DNA of 64,000 nt from Paraburkholderia solitsugae (lineage in GTDB: Bacteria > Pseudomonadota > Gammaproteobacteria > Burkholderiales > Burkholderiaceae): positions 57,994 to 121,993 of the forward strand of contig NZ_WOEY01000079.1 in the NCBI RefSeq assembly GCF_013177695.1. The letters are read 5' to 3'. The notes under the pieces were generated by a model, which worked only from the letters and a program-made list of their open reading frames with translations, was not told the origin of the DNA and did no database searches. A program made the position numbers and the translations under genes. Of this stretch, positions 1 to 9,910 are shown one piece after another (position 1 is the stretch's first letter; each line of letters starts with the position of its first letter).

Positions 1-1167
1 TTCATCTTTGGCAACGTACATCGCCGTGTCCGCGGAACGGATCAGCGATTCGAGACTGTCGCCGTGTTCCGGATGCAGCGCAATGCCGATCGAGCAGCCG
101 GTGTAGACCTCGACGAGCCCCACGCTGAATGGTGCGCGCAGGCGTTCGAGAATGCGCTGCGCGGTGGCTTCGAGATCGTGGGCCGTGCCTTTGGCGGCGA
201 GCACGATGAATTCGTCGCCGCCAAGGCGCGCGAGCGCATCGTCGTCGTTCAGGCAGGTACGGATGGCCGCCGACACATCGCGGATCAGCCGGTCGCCGAA
301 GACGTGGCCGTAGTGGTCGTTGACCCGCTTGAAGTTGTCGAGATCCAGGAACAGCACGCCGACGGATTCGCCCGGGGCCGCCTCTTCGATGGCGGTACGG
401 ATTTTGTCCTGGATTGCGTTGCGATTGGCGAGGCCAGTGAGCGAATCCGTGTTCGCCAGTTCGGTGAGCCGTTCCTGCGCGAGCCGTTCTTCGGTGATGT
501 CGGTGCCCGAGCAGATCAGGAATTGTTCTTCGACGCCGCTGCCGCTGTGCACGAACTTGTTGCGAAACAGGAAGAGCCGTTCGCCGTGGAGGGTTTTCAC
601 GCGCCGCTCCACTTCGTACGAGACGCCGCGATTGAAAAACCCCGCGATGTTCTGGCTGGAGGCCGCGCCGGCTTCCGTGGACATGAAGAGCGCCCACACA
701 TTGCGGCCGATGATGTCTTCTTCCTTGACGCCGGTGAGTTCCTCGGCGAGACGGTTGAAGCGCTGTATACGGCCGTGCCTGTCGACGATGACCACGACCG
801 AATTGACTTCGGAGACGACCTGTTCGGCGAAAGAGAGGCCCTGGACCAGATCGCGCGCGACGGATTCCGTGTCGTCGTAGGCCGAGGCGGTGCCGGCCCA
901 CGTATTGCTGGCGAGCTTTTTACCGACGAGATGCAGGCGCAGCGGTTCGCCGAACAGCCGCACGTCGAGGATGAGGTGCGAGGTGATACCGGTGAGGCAA
1001 CGGATTTGCGAAGCCTGTTGGGGATTCAGCGGAATGGCGACATTGGCCGGCACGTCGCCGGTAACCGGCGCGAGTTCCAGAGCGTTGCTGTCGTTCGACA
1101 AACGCCAGCAAGGGCTGCTTGTGCCGAACTGGGCATAAAGCACCTGATCGTGTTGGTCGTCGTTCAT
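1..1167 (-). CDS. pdeR: PdeR/Gmr-type PAS-GGDEF(-EAL) cyclic-di-GMP enzyme, 3' end missing
   Basis: Only the first 389 codons are present; the gene runs off the left edge. Hand translation from the ATG at 1167 (GGGGAT upstream) gives an N-terminal region, a PAS domain at about residues 110-230 and a GGDEF domain from about 250, with LTGLANRN, FLDLDNFKRVND and an intact RLGGDEF (GGDEF at 316-320). Wording and order closely resemble E. coli Gmr/PdeR, a PAS-GGDEF-EAL c-di-GMP phosphodiesterase, including the HSGSG and ICSGTDITEER stretches. By that resemblance an EAL domain should follow beyond the window; I cannot see it. If it is absent, the product would be a diguanylate cyclase. It acts in the cytoplasm in c-di-GMP turnover. 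Confident in the family, less in net activity. Confidence 0.88.
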   Translation of the reverse strand, partial: MNDDQHDQVLYAQFGTSSPCWRLSNDSNALELAPVTGDVPANVAIPLNPQQASQIRCLTGITSHLILDVRLFGEPLRLHLVGKKLASNTWAGTASAYDDTESVARDLVQGLSFAEQVVSEVNSVVVIVDRHGRIQRFNRLAEELTGVKEEDIIGRNVWALFMSTEAGAASSQNIAGFFNRGVSYEVERRVKTLHGERLFLFRNKFVHSGSGVEEQFLICSGTDITEERLAQERLTELANTDSLTGLANRNAIQDKIRTAIEEAAPGESVGVLFLDLDNFKRVNDHYGHVFGDRLIRDVSAAIRTCLNDDDALARLGGDEFIVLAAKGTAHDLEATAQRILERLRAPFSVGLVEVYTGCSIGIALHPEHGDSLESLIRSADTAMYVAKDE

Positions 1168-1376
1168 GAGATCCCCGGGCCGGTGTGTGCCGATGAGCCC
1201 CCCGTGAAGGCGGGCCGGCGGCAAACAGTCTTCATCATACTTAAAGACTCGCCCCATTGTAGCGAAGCGGCTGGCGTTCAGGCTTATAAACATTAACGGT
1301 TGGGATGGCCTTCGGCTTTAGGCTTTGGTTCGGGGTGCGCGCTGGCGCGAAGCCTCGAAAACGCATCAAAATTGCC

Positions 1377-4300
1377 TCAGAACCGCCGGGCCAGCATGCT
1401 CCGGGCGTGCTCACGCTCCGAAGGAATCGCTTCCACCGAGGGGTCAAACCAGAAAGCGCCTGCCACAAGCGTCGCGACAACGACCCCATCCCGATACAAA
1501 ACCCGATTTCCCGCAACAGCGGGCACCCGTTCGCCGACCAGCAACGTACCCGCAAGATTTAAAGGATCCGTTCCGGCGACGCACACAAAAGCACCGTCGT
1601 TCGCATGTCGTCGAACTTCCCGCAACAATGGAATCGCTTCCGGTAAAGCAAACTGTTCGCCCGCGAGGCCATTCACAAACCGCCCGCCGCGAATGATGCC
1701 GCGCGCTTCGAGCCGCTGCAACACGCGCAACAGATCCCGCCACGGCGGCAACCATTCGGCCTCGCGTTCGAGCAAACGCCAGAACACCACGCCATAGCGG
1801 CGTAGCAAGGTCATCGCGACATGCTCGAGTACTTCGGGGGCAAACTTCTGACGGCGCGCGGGCGAAGTTTCCGCTGCAGTAACAACGGGCCGCCGGCTGA
1901 CTAATGCCCAGCGTCCCGCATCGTCCATTCCTCCGATCAATGCGCTCGTCCTGACACGCCGGCTACTCGAATAAGCACTGCGTTTCGCGACGGGTTTTAA
2001 TAACGCCCGCAAGCCGGCGAAACTGTCGGAATTGACGAGGCCCGCGGCAACCAGCTCGCCCAGCGCGTTCTCCAGTTCCATACGCAGGCCGCTTACTTCG
2101 GTCAGCAATTCGTCGAAGAACATCGCGCCATGTTGCGATAATGTGTCAAAGACGTTTTGCGCGCGAGCCGATAGCTCCGATTGTTTCGACGGGTCGATCA
2201 GCGCGCGCCATACGCGCACCTGAGCGCGCGGCAAAAGCACGATCGGCGTGCTGCGCACCGGCCCCGCCGCACTGCGTGCCCGCTCGGTCAGGCGGGTCCA
2301 GACGATCTTGCCGGCACGGCATAGTTCGTCCAGCGAACTGTTCGCGTACGCCTTCACGCGCGCAGGCAGAATGTCTTCTTCCCATGCGCCCGCCGCGGCC
2401 TGAAAACCCTCCATCTGGTCGAGCACGGCAGCCAGTGCGTCGCGTCCTTCGCTGCGCGTGTCCGGCGTTAAATGCTGCCACTCGAATAGAAAACGCATGA
2501 AGTCGTGCCGTTCCACCGGTTCGATTTCGCGTCGCAAGCGTTTCACCGTGTAACGGTGTATCCGTGCCAGTAGATGACGCTCGCACCACTCTTCTTCGGT
2601 TGCGCCCGGCGAGAAGCGGCCGCGCATCATGTAGCCTTCCGCTTCGAGACGCGTCAGCGTGAGTTCGACAGATGCCGTGGGCAAACTCAGCGCCTGCGCA
2701 ATCGCGCGTGCCGGGAGCGGGCCGAAGCCGGTCAGCCGGGCGCGCATCACGTCGAGCAGCGCGTCGTCCGCGCTCCACGTATCGGTGTAGCCCTTCGGGG
2801 CGGTGAGCGGCGGTTCAAAAGGGGCGTCGGGGTAGAGCGCCTGGAAGCAGGTCAGGCGCTCGGCGGGCAACCACAGCGCGTCGTCGTCGGTGATTCGCAG
2901 GCGCGTCGCGCGGCCGGATTCGGCCAGCGACGCGAGCCATGCCGGCCAGCCTTCATCGTTGCGCACTTCGGCCTCGGTCATGCAGGCGAGGCCGCTCAGC
3001 GCTTCGTGCATCTCGTCGGCGCTGCGCGCTTGCGGCCATGCTTCGTCGCGCACGCTGTCGATCGCGTCGGCATCGAGCGCACCGAGGTCGTCCGCGCTGG
3101 ACGGATCGGTCCAGCGGCGGTTCAGCACGGCTTGCGTGCGGCGCTCTTCGATCGGCGCGTCGTCGAGAAAGGCGTAGGGCTTGGCGTTGAGGATTTCGGC
3201 CGCAAGCGGCGAGGGCGCCGGCAAATCGCGGGCGATCAGTTGCACGTCGCCCTGTTCGATACGACGCAGCAAGGCAAGCCAGCTTTCGCTGTCCATCGCT
3301 TCGTGCAGACAGTCGTCGACGGTTTGGTCCACTAATGGATGATGCGGCAGTTCGCGTTCACCGACGATGTTCTCCAGGCACGCGGCCTGCTCGGGAAACA
3401 CGCTTGCCAGCAGATCTTCGCTACGCATGCGCTGCAATTGCGGCGGCGTCTTGCGCCCGCCGGTATAACGCGGCAAGCCGAGTGAGGTGGTCGCGTTCCA
3501 GCGCCAGCGCACGCCGAAGAGCGGCGCGTCGAGCAGCGCCTGGATCAGCAGATGCTCGGCCGTGTTCGAATGCAGGTAACGCCACACGTCGTCGAGGATG
3601 AACGAATGGCTGCCGGTCAGCGAGAGGACGATGGCGTCTTCGGTGGCGGCGGCTTGCAGTTCGAAGTTGAAGTTCCGGCAAAAACGCTTGCGCAACGCGA
3701 GGCCCCACGCGCGGTTCACGCGGCTGCCGAACGGCGCGTGGATCACGAGTTGCGTGCCGCCGGATTCGTCGAAGAAGCGCTCCATCACCAGCGTGTTTTG
3801 CGTCGGCAGCACGCTGAGGGCGCCGCGTGCTCGCGCGAGATAGTCGACGATTTGCCGCGCGGCGGCTTCGTGGAGACCAAGCGTGTCGACGAGCCAGTCA
3901 ATTGCGCGGTGGAGGCGCGCAGTCAGCAACTGACTTTCAGACTGCGTCGCTTCGGCGATAGTCAGTGCTGTCGTGCCGTGAGCGGCGCTCGAATCTGAGT
4001 CCGTGCGTGATGCTGCGCGGGCGGACTTGCGCCGTGGCGAATGCGGTTCGACTTGCGACGCCACGGAGTCGCCCTCGGCCTCCTTCCCATCGAGCAAACG
4101 CCCAATCTGCTCCCGCAAGCGCGCGACGCCGAACGACAGTTCATCGCTTCGCCCCGGCGCCTCGCCGAGCCAGAACGGAATACTCGGCGGCTGCCCCTGG
4201 GCGTCCTCGACCCGCACCCGGCCGCTCTCGATCCGCAGAATCCGGTATGACGCATTGCCGAGTTGAAACACATCGCCGGCAAGACTCTCGACGGCGAAAT

Positions 4301-6059
4301 CCTCGTTGACGGTGCCGATATTGATCGCCTGCGGTTCGAGCACCACCGCATAGTCGGCGTTCTCGGGAATCGTGCCACCTGAGGTTACGGCGACCAGTTT
4401 GCCGCCGCGCCGGCCGCGCAAGGTGCCGCTCACCGCGTCACGATGAATATAGGCGCCGCGCGGGCCATTGCGACTCGTATAGCCCTCAGCGAGCATACGC
4501 AGCACGGCGTCGTATTGCTCGCGCTCCAGGCCGGCGTAGGGTGCCGCGCGCCGCATCATCTCGAACAGGGCGTCTTCGCTCCATTCGGCGCTCGATACTT
4601 CGGCGACGATCTGTTGTGCGAGTACATCGAGCGGTGCGCGCGGAATTCGCAACGCATCGAGTTCGCCACGCCGCACGCAATCGAGCAGCGCCGCGCATTC
4701 GATCAGATCGTCGCGCGAAGCCGGAAACAGCCGCCCCTTCGGCATGCCGCCGACATGGTGGCCCGAGCGCCCCACCCGTTGCAGAAACGGCGCGATCGCG
4801 CGTGGCGACCCCATCTGGCAGACCAGATCGACGTCGCCGATATCGATACCCAGTTCCAGCGAGGCGGTGGCGATCAGCACACGCAACTCGCCGCGTTTGA
4901 GGCGCTGCTCGGCGTCGAAACGATGCTCCTTGGCGAGGCTGCCGTGATGGGCGGCGACGACGTCCTTGCCCAGACGCTCGGTCAGATGGCGCGCGGCGCG
5001 TTCGGCCATGCGTCGTGTGTTGACGAAAATCAGCGTGGTTCGATGCATCGCGACCAGTTCAGCGAGGCGGTCGTAGACGCGCTCCCACACTTCGTTGGGC
5101 ATCACCGCTTCGAGCGGCACAGGTGGAATCTCCAGCGCGAGATCTCGCGCGCGGATGTGACCGACGTCGACGATTGCGCAGTCCGCGGGAATGCCGCTTT
5201 CGATGCTTGCGCCGCCCACCAGAAAGCGCGCGACGGCGCTGACCGGCTTTTGCGTTGCCGACAGGCCGATCCGCGGCAAGCGCCGCTGACACAGCGCGTC
5301 GAGCCGTTCGAGGCTGAGCGCCAGATGACTGCCGCGCTTGCTGCCGGCGAGCGCATGAATTTCATCGACGATCACCGTGCGCACCGTCGATAGCATGCGG
5401 CGGCCCGAATCAGAGCCGAGCAGGACGTACAGCGATTCCGGCGTGGTCACGAGAATATGCGGCGCGCGTTTTTTGAGCGCGTTGCGCTCCTGCTGCGTGG
5501 TGTCGCCGGTGCGTACGGCGGTTCGGATGTCGAGCGGCGGCAGGCCGAGCGCGTCGAGTTCCGCCGCGATGCCTTGCAACGGCATTTGCAGATTGAGGCG
5601 GATGTCGTTGGAGAGGGCCTTGAGCGGCGAGACGTAGACCACGAGGGTTTCGTCCGGCAAGGCGCCGCCGCTGGCGAGGCCTTGCTGGACGAGTTCGTCG
5701 AGCGCGGACAGGAACGCGGTGAGCGTCTTGCCCGATCCGGTGGGCGCGGCGACCAAGGTCGAACGCCCACTGCGAATCTGCGGCCAGGCGGCAGCCTGGG
5801 CGTCGGTGGGGGCGGGGAACGCCTTGCGGAACCAGTTGGCGACCGCGGGATGGAGATCATCTAGCGCGCTGGCCGTTAACGGAGTTGAAGCGGGAGTCGA
5901 AGCGGGGCTCGAAGCACGGGCCGAAGCGGAGCGCGAGACAGTATCTGAAGTCGCCCGCAATGCCGGATCCAGGCCCGCAGAATCAGAGGGCGCGCCTAAG
6001 GCGGTGGCGGATGTCGAGGCCGAAGTCATGCTGGCATAGATGGGGACGCGGCGTGCCAT
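1377..6059 (-). CDS. lhr: Lhr-type large ATP-dependent helicase (SF2)
   Basis: A 1560-aa SF2 helicase, close to the usual length of long bacterial Lhr. The RecA-like core shows Walker A APTGSGKT (residues 105-112), SPLKAL, TTPESL, DEIH (232-235) and QRVGRSGH. A long C-terminal half of winged-helix and Lhr-specific domains follows. Lhr proteins translocate 3'-5' on single-stranded DNA and act in DNA repair. The first ~65 residues are Ser/Ala/Thr-rich and a low-complexity stretch lies near residues 650-690; both look like linkers. The start at 6059 is the most upstream ATG; an ATG 30 nt inside (6029) has no better ribosome site. It stands alone between pdeR and the autotransporter, so its partners cannot be told from context. 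Confidence 0.92.
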   Translation of the reverse strand: MARRVPIYASMTSASTSATALGAPSDSAGLDPALRATSDTVSRSASARASSPASTPASTPLTASALDDLHPAVANWFRKAFPAPTDAQAAAWPQIRSGRSTLVAAPTGSGKTLTAFLSALDELVQQGLASGGALPDETLVVYVSPLKALSNDIRLNLQMPLQGIAAELDALGLPPLDIRTAVRTGDTTQQERNALKKRAPHILVTTPESLYVLLGSDSGRRMLSTVRTVIVDEIHALAGSKRGSHLALSLERLDALCQRRLPRIGLSATQKPVSAVARFLVGGASIESGIPADCAIVDVGHIRARDLALEIPPVPLEAVMPNEVWERVYDRLAELVAMHRTTLIFVNTRRMAERAARHLTERLGKDVVAAHHGSLAKEHRFDAEQRLKRGELRVLIATASLELGIDIGDVDLVCQMGSPRAIAPFLQRVGRSGHHVGGMPKGRLFPASRDDLIECAALLDCVRRGELDALRIPRAPLDVLAQQIVAEVSSAEWSEDALFEMMRRAAPYAGLEREQYDAVLRMLAEGYTSRNGPRGAYIHRDAVSGTLRGRRGGKLVAVTSGGTIPENADYAVVLEPQAINIGTVNEDFAVESLAGDVFQLGNASYRILRIESGRVRVEDAQGQPPSIPFWLGEAPGRSDELSFGVARLREQIGRLLDGKEAEGDSVASQVEPHSPRRKSARAASRTDSDSSAAHGTTALTIAEATQSESQLLTARLHRAIDWLVDTLGLHEAAARQIVDYLARARGALSVLPTQNTLVMERFFDESGGTQLVIHAPFGSRVNRAWGLALRKRFCRNFNFELQAAATEDAIVLSLTGSHSFILDDVWRYLHSNTAEHLLIQALLDAPLFGVRWRWNATTSLGLPRYTGGRKTPPQLQRMRSEDLLASVFPEQAACLENIVGERELPHHPLVDQTVDDCLHEAMDSESWLALLRRIEQGDVQLIARDLPAPSPLAAEILNAKPYAFLDDAPIEERRTQAVLNRRWTDPSSADDLGALDADAIDSVRDEAWPQARSADEMHEALSGLACMTEAEVRNDEGWPAWLASLAESGRATRLRITDDDALWLPAERLTCFQALYPDAPFEPPLTAPKGYTDTWSADDALLDVMRARLTGFGPLPARAIAQALSLPTASVELTLTRLEAEGYMMRGRFSPGATEEEWCERHLLARIHRYTVKRLRREIEPVERHDFMRFLFEWQHLTPDTRSEGRDALAAVLDQMEGFQAAAGAWEEDILPARVKAYANSSLDELCRAGKIVWTRLTERARSAAGPVRSTPIVLLPRAQVRVWRALIDPSKQSELSARAQNVFDTLSQHGAMFFDELLTEVSGLRMELENALGELVAAGLVNSDSFAGLRALLKPVAKRSAYSSSRRVRTSALIGGMDDAGRWALVSRRPVVTAAETSPARRQKFAPEVLEHVAMTLLRRYGVVFWRLLEREAEWLPPWRDLLRVLQRLEARGIIRGGRFVNGLAGEQFALPEAIPLLREVRRHANDGAFVCVAGTDPLNLAGTLLVGERVPAVAGNRVLYRDGVVVATLVAGAFWFDPSVEAIPSEREHARSMLARRF

Positions 6060-6227
6060 ATCCAGAGGGCGGCAAACGCCGGCCTGTTACGAAAATCAGT
6101 GACCAGTCTGGCAGGTTTTTACCTGCTTTGCCGAGGGTTGGGTGGCAGCGATCGCGCGGAACGTGGCGGCAATAGCTGCCGGTGCGGACCGGACCGCGCC
6201 GCACCCAACGCGCAGCGCTGCGCAAAA

Positions 6228-9200
6228 TTACCAGACCCAGCGTACCCCCGCATCGCCCGTCACGGTTCTCTGATGCGCGCCCCCCAGGTTCGTCACCCAG
6301 CCGAGCGTCGCGAATACGCTGCCCGACGTGCTGAATTTGCCGACCACGCCCGCGCCGAGTTGTGCCGCGGTTTGCCCGACGGTGCCCGGAATGACGGTCC
6401 CGCCGCCGAAGGTGACTTTGTCGTCGGCGCCGAAAGTGCGTAAGAAGCTGACGCGCAGATAAGGCCGCCATGCTGTCGCGAAGGCATCGAACTGGCCTTG
6501 CAGGCGCGCGCCGATTCGTGCGACGAAAGTATTGCCGCTATTGAAGCCGACGCTCGATACGCCATCGTTGAAATCGGAGAGCGCGAGGCGCTGCCACACG
6601 AGTTGCGCTTGCGGTTCGAGCGTGAGCCCCGCACCGAGCGGAATCGGCAGACCGCCTTCGAGCGAGCCGGTCACCGCGTTGCCGTGCGTGGTTGTGTTGA
6701 GTCCGTCGCGCGAGACCGGATCGACGGTCAACGAACTGCCCATCAGCACGGCGTCCGTGTACCAGCCGCTTGGGCCGATATGCGTCCAGTAGCCGCCGAG
6801 GCTGTATGCGTTGATCGCGAGGTGGCCCACGGCCAGATTGGGCATGCCGAGCGCGAAGCCGTCGACGTCGCCGGTCGCCCGCGCGAAACCCACGAACAAA
6901 CCGTAGTGATTGCGCTGGCCGCTCGCGCTGTGATCCGCGTAAAGATCCTGCCCGGCCTGAATGCCATACACCGAACCGTCGAACTGCGGACTCACCGCAC
7001 CGTTCTGGCTCAGCACGCTATGGCCGCCCCACACGCGGCCCCATGCGGCAGGCAGTGTGCCGCTCTCGTTCAACAAGGCCTGATCGCCTTGCCGGTCATG
7101 AAATGTATCGATCTGCATGAGGCCGAGTTCACGCGCGACGCCGGGCGCTGCTGCGTAGACCGGCACTTCGACGCGATACAGCGGTACGGCGGCCGAGCCC
7201 GCTGGCGGCGCGACCGGCAGAGGCGGCGTGCCCTCGGCCGCAATTGGTTCGCCGGGAACGGCTACGGGTGGCTCACCAGGCGTAGTGACGGGCTGGCCTG
7301 GCGTGGTGACCGGCGGCGGAGGTGTCACTTGGTTGGGCAGCGGCGCGACTGTATTGCGCAGATACCAGTTGTCCGTCGTGCCGCTGCTCACACCACCTTT
7401 GGCGAGATAGTAGGAGTACGCACCGGCCTTCACCGGCGCGGCCAGCGTGAAGGCGCTCGCGTTAGTGGTGGCGCCGTTGGCCGCCTGAATCAGTTGAATA
7501 CCGTCCGCTACCGTTTGTGCGCCCTGGCCGCCGACATTCGTGACTTGCAGGCGCGTTGAGCCGGTGGCTGTGCCGCCGCTCAGTACGAGGCGATCGGACG
7601 CCGCGCCGTCGCCGGCGACGAAGGTGTTCAGTCCGATGGTGCCGTTCTGCCCGGCATAGTTGCCCGTCACATTCAACCGGTTGCCCACACCCGCACCGGC
7701 CGGGCCGCCGATCTGCACAAGCCCGGCGTTCACCAGCGAGCCATTGATCGAGAACGCGCCAGTCCCCTCGCTTGCCAACGACGGCAATGCATTCGCCACC
7801 GCGAGCGTGCCGTTGTTCGTGACTGCGCCCGTCACGCTGCCATAGCCGCCGAGCGTCGCGCCTGAGGCAACGGTGGTGGCGCCGCCGCCCGTGAGCGCGG
7901 CGCCGGCATGGGCTGCATCGCCAATCGCGAGGCTGCCCGCGGCGACCGTGGTGGGGCCGCTATAGGTGCTCACGCCGGTCATCAGCAAGCTGCCGCTGCC
8001 GGCTTTCGTCAAGGCGCCGGTCCCGCTCACTGCCTGGGTGAGGGTGGTATTGAACGATTGCGTGTCGATCGTGCCGCCGCCCGCTGCCAACGTGATTGCG
8101 CGCGAGCCAGCCAGATCGAAGCTCGTCGTCAATTGCAGCGTGCCGCCGTTGAACGTGAGACCGCCGGTGTTCGCGCCGAGCGCATTGTCCGCGGCGACGG
8201 CGATCGTCCCTTGATCGATTGTCGTGCCGCCCGAGTAGGTGTTGCCGTTCGCCGCAGCCGGTGCGAGCGTCAACACGCCGGCGCCGGTTTTATCGACTGC
8301 GCCCGTGCCGCTGATCGATCCCGCATAGGTGCCCGCGTTGTCCTGGGCAAACCGCACGAGCCCATTGTCGGTCACGCTGGCGGGCAGGTTCTGCGCGTTC
8401 GCCTGCAAGGTCGCGCCACTATCGACCAGCGCTGTCGCACTGGCGCCGAGTGTGCCGGTCAGATTGAGCGTGCCGGTCTGCACATGCGCGAGCGAGAAGG
8501 TCCCGCTACCGGTCCAGTTCCACAACGCGCCTTGCATCTGCAAGGTCTGAAAGTTGGTAAACGCATTCGACGCCGTGCCCGAGCCTTGCAAGGTCACCGT
8601 GTTGGTTCCCCCTCCGCCGTCGGCCGTGCCGTTGATCACGGAGCCGGTTTGCAGAATCAGCGAATCGTTGCCGTTGCCCATCGTGATCGCCGTGCCGATG
8701 CCGCTTTGCACGAGCCCCGCATTGATGATGGTGCTGTTGCCGTTGAGCGTGCGGATGCCGGAGCCGTTCTGGCTGATGATGCTGCCGCCCGCGAGGTTCT
8801 GGATCGTCGCCACGAAGCTCGATCCCGCCGTGTTCGAAAACACCGCGTCTGAGCCGCTGCCGCTCGCGCTGATCGTGCCGCTGTTGATCAACTGGTCGTT
8901 ATTGCCTTGCAGATAGGCGGTTGGACTGGCCGCGCCGGTGGTGGACAGCGTGCCGCTGTTGTTGATGGTGCCGCTGCCGCCCAGAATCGATGCCGCGCGC
9001 GCGTTGCTGCCCGAGGTCGTCACCGTGCCGCTGTTGATCAGCGTGTTGTTCGACTGGCCGACGTTCGTTTGTCCCCACGCGGCTGTCATGCCGTACGCGT
9101 TGGGGCCGCTGGTGGTGATCGTGCCGCGATTGGTCAGGGTGTTGCCGCTACCGTTGGCGGCCATGCCGTCGTTGTAGGCACCACTCGTGGTGATGACACC

Positions 9201-9569
9201 GCCGCTCGCGTTGGTAATCTGATTGCCGTTGTTCACGCCGAGCAGGACGGCGCCGCGCACGGTGCCCGACCCGCCGCCGCCGGTCAGTGAGAAGTTGCCA
9301 CTACTGTTGATCGCGCTATTGGTGTCGACGCTGAAGACGACCGGGTTAGCGCTGCGCAGGAAATTGCCTGAGGTGGTGCTATCGGCATTGATCGTCACAC
9401 CCGTGCTGCCGGTTTGCGCAATCACGGCAGGAATGCTGCCCGTGCAGGTGACGGTGGTGTTGCCAGGCGGTGCGGTATTGCTGCACGCGGCCATTGCGGA
9501 AGGGGTGAGTGCTTTGGAGAGCAGCACGACACTGCCCAGGCCGATTCCTAACTTTTTCTTCTTCTTCAT
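6228..9569 (-). CDS. Autotransporter (type Va) with PATR-repeat beta-helix passenger
   Basis: I chose the ATG at 9569 because AAAGGA lies 8 nt upstream and the product then opens with MKKKKK and a signal peptide ending SAMA-A; the longer frame (from 9593) adds eight residues with no such support. The 1113-aa protein has a Gly/Ser/Thr/Asn-rich beta-helix passenger, passenger-associated repeats (NTYSGGTTI, STYSGPTTV), a Pro-rich linker near residues 775-830 and a C-terminal ~270-aa beta-barrel ending in aromatic RWVW. Such proteins export their own passenger through the outer membrane. No protease or lipase motif was seen, so adhesion or aggregation is a guess. The gene is monocistronic. Confidence 0.9.
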   Translation of the reverse strand: MKKKKKLGIGLGSVVLLSKALTPSAMAACSNTAPPGNTTVTCTGSIPAVIAQTGSTGVTINADSTTSGNFLRSANPVVFSVDTNSAINSSGNFSLTGGGGSGTVRGAVLLGVNNGNQITNASGGVITTSGAYNDGMAANGSGNTLTNRGTITTSGPNAYGMTAAWGQTNVGQSNNTLINSGTVTTSGSNARAASILGGSGTINNSGTLSTTGAASPTAYLQGNNDQLINSGTISASGSGSDAVFSNTAGSSFVATIQNLAGGSIISQNGSGIRTLNGNSTIINAGLVQSGIGTAITMGNGNDSLILQTGSVINGTADGGGGTNTVTLQGSGTASNAFTNFQTLQMQGALWNWTGSGTFSLAHVQTGTLNLTGTLGASATALVDSGATLQANAQNLPASVTDNGLVRFAQDNAGTYAGSISGTGAVDKTGAGVLTLAPAAANGNTYSGGTTIDQGTIAVAADNALGANTGGLTFNGGTLQLTTSFDLAGSRAITLAAGGGTIDTQSFNTTLTQAVSGTGALTKAGSGSLLMTGVSTYSGPTTVAAGSLAIGDAAHAGAALTGGGATTVASGATLGGYGSVTGAVTNNGTLAVANALPSLASEGTGAFSINGSLVNAGLVQIGGPAGAGVGNRLNVTGNYAGQNGTIGLNTFVAGDGAASDRLVLSGGTATGSTRLQVTNVGGQGAQTVADGIQLIQAANGATTNASAFTLAAPVKAGAYSYYLAKGGVSSGTTDNWYLRNTVAPLPNQVTPPPPVTTPGQPVTTPGEPPVAVPGEPIAAEGTPPLPVAPPAGSAAVPLYRVEVPVYAAAPGVARELGLMQIDTFHDRQGDQALLNESGTLPAAWGRVWGGHSVLSQNGAVSPQFDGSVYGIQAGQDLYADHSASGQRNHYGLFVGFARATGDVDGFALGMPNLAVGHLAINAYSLGGYWTHIGPSGWYTDAVLMGSSLTVDPVSRDGLNTTTHGNAVTGSLEGGLPIPLGAGLTLEPQAQLVWQRLALSDFNDGVSSVGFNSGNTFVARIGARLQGQFDAFATAWRPYLRVSFLRTFGADDKVTFGGGTVIPGTVGQTAAQLGAGVVGKFSTSGSVFATLGWVTNLGGAHQRTVTGDAGVRWVW

Positions 9570-9910
9570 ACGCGCGGTCCTTTGTGAAGGCACTACACCA
9601 TACGAGCGGAATGGTCCGACTTATACACGCCTTACCGAAACTTTCCAAATGCCCCCGGCATAACTTACGGATATGTTGCAAATCGCCGACGCTAGCCGCA
9701 GACCCGCATGGCGCCTCGCTTGCGGAGGAGCCGGGCGATTTTTCGAGGAGGGAGAATTGCTGTCACAGGTGCTGTGCGACCCGTAAAGGGTTTGAAACAT
9801 CCGTTCCCCGGGGCGACCGGTTAACACTCACACCAGGTCCTGCTGAAACTTGCCAGGTGCAGTACTCTGTACGGCTCACTCATCCACGAATCCATGATGG
9901 AGTTTCGACG
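9570..9910. other. Divergent promoter region, no gene seen
   Basis: This 341-bp stretch separates the autotransporter and the aldo/keto reductase, which are transcribed away from each other, so it should hold both promoters. I see no convincing reading frame in it. TGG at 9709 and TTGC at 9720 have the GG-N10-GC spacing of a sigma-54 site but lie 190 bp from the reductase start and match the flanks poorly. Confidence 0.5.

Noticed and set aside
64..1296. 410-codon plus-strand frame over the pdeR region
   Set aside because: It is the shadow of the minus-strand PAS-GGDEF gene, whose translation contains RLGGDEF and conserved PAS text.
6498..9290. Long plus-strand frames opposite the autotransporter
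   Set aside because: Arg/Ala-rich antisense frames of a GC-rich gene; no start sites or families.
9709..9723. TGG...TTGC with sigma-54 spacing before the aldo/keto reductase
   Set aside because: Flanking positions match poorly, distance to the gene is large, and such matches are expected by chance about once or twice in a window of this size.
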